This document shows positions 62,398 to 64,000 of a stretch of DNA of 64,000 bases, in pieces; within the stretch, counting starts at the first letter, position 1, and every line of letters begins with the position of its first letter. The DNA comes from Marseilla massiliensis (lineage in GTDB: Bacteria > Bacteroidota > Bacteroidia > Bacteroidales > Bacteroidaceae), in contig NZ_JACJJL010000014.1 in assembly GCF_016899955.1 (NCBI RefSeq), forward strand, positions 1 through 64,000. The letters run 5' to 3'. The notes below the pieces were generated by a model that saw only the letters and a program-made list of their open reading frames with translations, was not told where the DNA came from and searched no databases. Made by a program: the position numbers and the translations under genes.

Positions 62398-63480
62398 TTA
62401 CATAAGTTTTGTCTTCAGTGCATTCACTATCTCATCCGGATCGGGCACAATGCCGCCCAAGCGTCCGAAATGCTCAACGGGCTCTTTGCCGTTTATGGCC
62501 AGGCGCACGTCCTCTACCATCTGGCCGGCATTTATCTCGGCCACGAGCACGCCCTTCTTGCCCCTTGCCACGGCATCTACCTGCTCTGACGGGAAAGGCC
62601 ACAGCGTTATCGGGCGGAAAAGACCAACCTTTATGCCCTCTTCGCGGGCAATCTCGATGGCCTTCTGGGCTATGCGGGCCGCGCTGCCGAACGCCACGAT
62701 GATGTAGTCTGCGTCATCGCACTGCTGTGTCTCATAGCGAACTTCTGTCCGGCGTATCTCATCATACTTCTTCTGCAGGTGGATGTTGTGGGCCTCCATT
62801 GCTTCGGGCTGCAGCTCCAAAGACGTTATTATGTTAGGCTTCCTGCCACCTATGCAGCCAAACGTGGCCCATGGGCACTCCTTCATTATTTCCTCTTCCG
62901 TGCGGCGAGGCTTGAACGGAGGCAGCACAACCTTCTCCATCATCTGCCCAATGACGCCGTCGCTCAGTATCATTGCCGGTATACGGTACTTGAAAGCAAG
63001 CTCAAAGGCAAGGTCAACGAAGTCGGCCATCTCCTGAACAGAGTTTGGTGCAAGCACTATCACGTAGTAATCACCGTTGCCACCGCCACGTGTGGCCTGG
63101 AAATAGTCGCTCTGCGACGGCTGGATGGTGCCGAGGCCGGGGCCTCCGCGCTGTACGTTGACTATGACGCCGGGAAGCTCAGCACCTGCCATGTAGGCAA
63201 TGCCCTCCTGCATCAGGGCCACACCTGGGCTTGACGACGACGTCATGGCCCGCTTGCCGGCACCGGCGGCGCCGTATAACATGTTGATTGACGCCACCTC
63301 GCTCTCTGCCTGCAGCACCACCATGCCGGTGGTCTCCCAGGGTTTTTCGAGAGCCAATGTCTCGATGACCTCACTCTGCGGTGTGATAGGATAGCCGAAA
63401 TATCCGTCAACTCCACAACGAATAGCGGCACGGGCTATCGCCTCGTTGCCTTTCATCAGTGTCACTTCTCTGTCTGCCAT
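62398..63480 (-). CDS. 2-oxoacid:ferredoxin oxidoreductase, alpha subunit (VorB/KorA-like)
   Basis: A 360-residue catalytic subunit. It begins ADREVTLMKGNEAIARAAI and has GYPITPQSEVIETLA, TSSSSPGVALMQEGIAYMAG and RGGPGLGTIQPSQSDYF. Bacteroidales homologues are usually labelled 3-methyl-2-oxobutanoate dehydrogenase subunit VorB, which I use as the best guess. I start at 63480, where a GGAGG lies 10 nt upstream. The ATG at 63489 overlaps the ferredoxin stop as ATGA and is an equally possible coupled start, adding three residues. Confidence 0.92.
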   Translation of the reverse strand: MADREVTLMKGNEAIARAAIRCGVDGYFGYPITPQSEVIETLALEKPWETTGMVVLQAESEVASINMLYGAAGAGKRAMTSSSSPGVALMQEGIAYMAGAELPGVIVNVQRGGPGLGTIQPSQSDYFQATRGGGNGDYYVIVLAPNSVQEMADFVDLAFELAFKYRIPAMILSDGVIGQMMEKVVLPPFKPRRTEEEIMKECPWATFGCIGGRKPNIITSLELQPEAMEAHNIHLQKKYDEIRRTEVRYETQQCDDADYIIVAFGSAARIAQKAIEIAREEGIKVGLFRPITLWPFPSEQVDAVARGKKGVLVAEINAGQMVEDVRLAINGKEPVEHFGRLGGIVPDPDEIVNALKTKLM

Positions 63481-63485
63481 AGCTT

Positions 63486-63716
63486 TCATTCCTCCATTTT
63501 TTTCCTGTAAACAGTGATGCATCCGTCAGGACATACTATGGCGCATGACGCGCATCCTATACAAGCATCGCCTTTCACTACCTCCACAAATGGGTATCCG
63601 TGGACGTTAACTCTCTTTCCTCGCGCAATGACATCCTGCGGACAGGATTCCACACAGAGCCCGCATCCCTTGCATCTGTCTGTGTTTACTACAATAGCGC
63701 CTCTGATTTTACCCAT
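63486..63716 (-). CDS. 2-oxoacid:ferredoxin oxidoreductase, delta (2x4Fe-4S ferredoxin) subunit
   Basis: A 76-residue bacterial-type ferredoxin with two cluster motifs, CKGCGLCVESCP and CIGCASCAIVCP. It passes electrons from the ThDP subunit to free ferredoxin. It is first of the four enzyme genes, and its stop overlaps a possible start of the alpha gene. A 59-residue TPR gene lies 40 nt upstream. Confidence 0.93.
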   Translation of the reverse strand: MGKIRGAIVVNTDRCKGCGLCVESCPQDVIARGKRVNVHGYPFVEVVKGDACIGCASCAIVCPDGCITVYRKKMEE

Positions 63717-63756
63717 AAAGTATTCTCCTTTCTTTAATCTGGTTTAAGCTATCTGA

Positions 63757-63936
63757 CTAAGGATTATAGGCATCCTTATTGTAAAAGTTCAATATGTCGT
63801 CGAGCATTCTCTTTGCTTCGGCGGCCGGACTTTCGGGATCCTGCTCCACGGCGGCCACGTAATTGTTGATGGCCAGTTGCCAGTTACCCTCCTGCCGGTA
63901 GCGATTGCCGAGCTTGTAATATTCTTCTGCGGTCAT
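63757..63936 (-). CDS. Small TPR protein heading the oxidoreductase operon
   Basis: A 59-residue protein (MTAEEYYKLGNRYRQEGNWQ, then LAINNYVAAVEQDPESPAAEAKRMLDDIL) made of one TPR motif and a capping helix, ending FYNKDAYNP. A purine-rich AAGGAGAA (63952-63945) lies just upstream of the start. It lies 40 nt before the ferredoxin gene and just after another minus-strand gene, so it seems to belong to the same operon. I recall similar mini-TPR genes beside this enzyme in Bacteroides. Its role is unknown. Confidence 0.82.
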   Translation of the reverse strand: MTAEEYYKLGNRYRQEGNWQLAINNYVAAVEQDPESPAAEAKRMLDDILNFYNKDAYNP

Positions 63937-63949
63937 GTTTAGGTTCTCC

Positions 63950-64000
63950 TTATTTATAGTATTCTTTCTTTCCTGCGGCCAATGTGTTCTTCATGAGCGA
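63950..64000 (-). CDS. C-terminal end of an unidentified upstream gene
   Basis: A minus-strand frame open to the window edge ends in SLMKNTLAAGKKEYYK and a TAA stop, 13 nt before the small TPR gene. The spacing suggests an operon partner. Sixteen residues are too few to identify it. Confidence 0.5.
   Translation of the reverse strand, partial: SLMKNTLAAGKKEYYK

Overview
The window looks like a chromosomal segment of a Bacteroidota bacterium, most likely Bacteroidales close to Prevotella. Three things point there. Many genes have the Bacteroidota promoter -7 box TAnnTTTG just upstream, in several cases with a TTTG box about 20 nt further up. Shine-Dalgarno sequences are mostly weak or absent. 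The gene set is typical of the group: DUF4348 lipoprotein, short OmpA, acyl-ACP thioesterase inside the ilv cluster, 2-oxoacid:ferredoxin oxidoreductase, PL11 and GH2 glycan enzymes. This is housekeeping chromosome. I see no phage, transposase, CRISPR array, tRNA or integrated element.

Layout. Bases 1-22 are the 5' end of a 16S rRNA gene on the minus strand, with its promoter near 210-240. Then follow pbp1A (minus), pyrBI (plus), glyA, an AlkD-type repair protein, a DUF4026-like protein and tex (all plus). Next is a minus-strand translation block: type II pantothenate kinase, then rplT-rpmI-infC, a thioredoxin lipoprotein and thrS. A second minus block reads SPOR lipoprotein-ruvX-def-TPR protein. 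A plus-strand trio of small envelope-stress-like proteins follows (22339-23226), then a minus operon of DUF4348 lipoprotein-murB-MBL hydrolase. From 26.7 to 35.1 kb are mostly plus-strand genes: pheS, MFS transporter, Nudix, trmD, DUF805, aminopeptidase P and a C1 peptidase, with a patatin on the minus strand. A PL11 rhamnogalacturonan lyase precedes the minus-strand branched-chain amino acid cluster ilvD-ilvB-ilvN-thioesterase-ilvC. Next come a secreted TlpA-like operon (45236-49459), a GH2 beta-galactosidase-like enzyme, a newly recognised 43-codon gene, OmpA, the cobalamin nucleotide-loop operon cobU-cobT-cobS-cobC, an AraC regulator with a ferredoxin-fused aldo/keto reductase, and a four-subunit 2-oxoacid:ferredoxin oxidoreductase operon led by a 59-residue TPR protein.

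The most unusual signal is in the long gene-free gaps. Nine of them carry a short array of degenerate units repeated every 22 nt (21-23), usually four units or about 88 bp. The idealised unit is a near-perfect palindrome, TGCAAAACGGCCGTTTTGCA. The units have diverged strongly, but the 22-nt phase is kept, and some neighbouring units pair into perfect 15-17 bp hairpins. There are no spacers, so this is not CRISPR. I do not recognise the family.

Other points of note: promoter boxes that end only 5-9 nt before the start codon (likely leaderless mRNAs), a secreted thioredoxin-like operon in which one partner lacks the CxxC cysteines, and small genes under 75 codons that are easy to miss.
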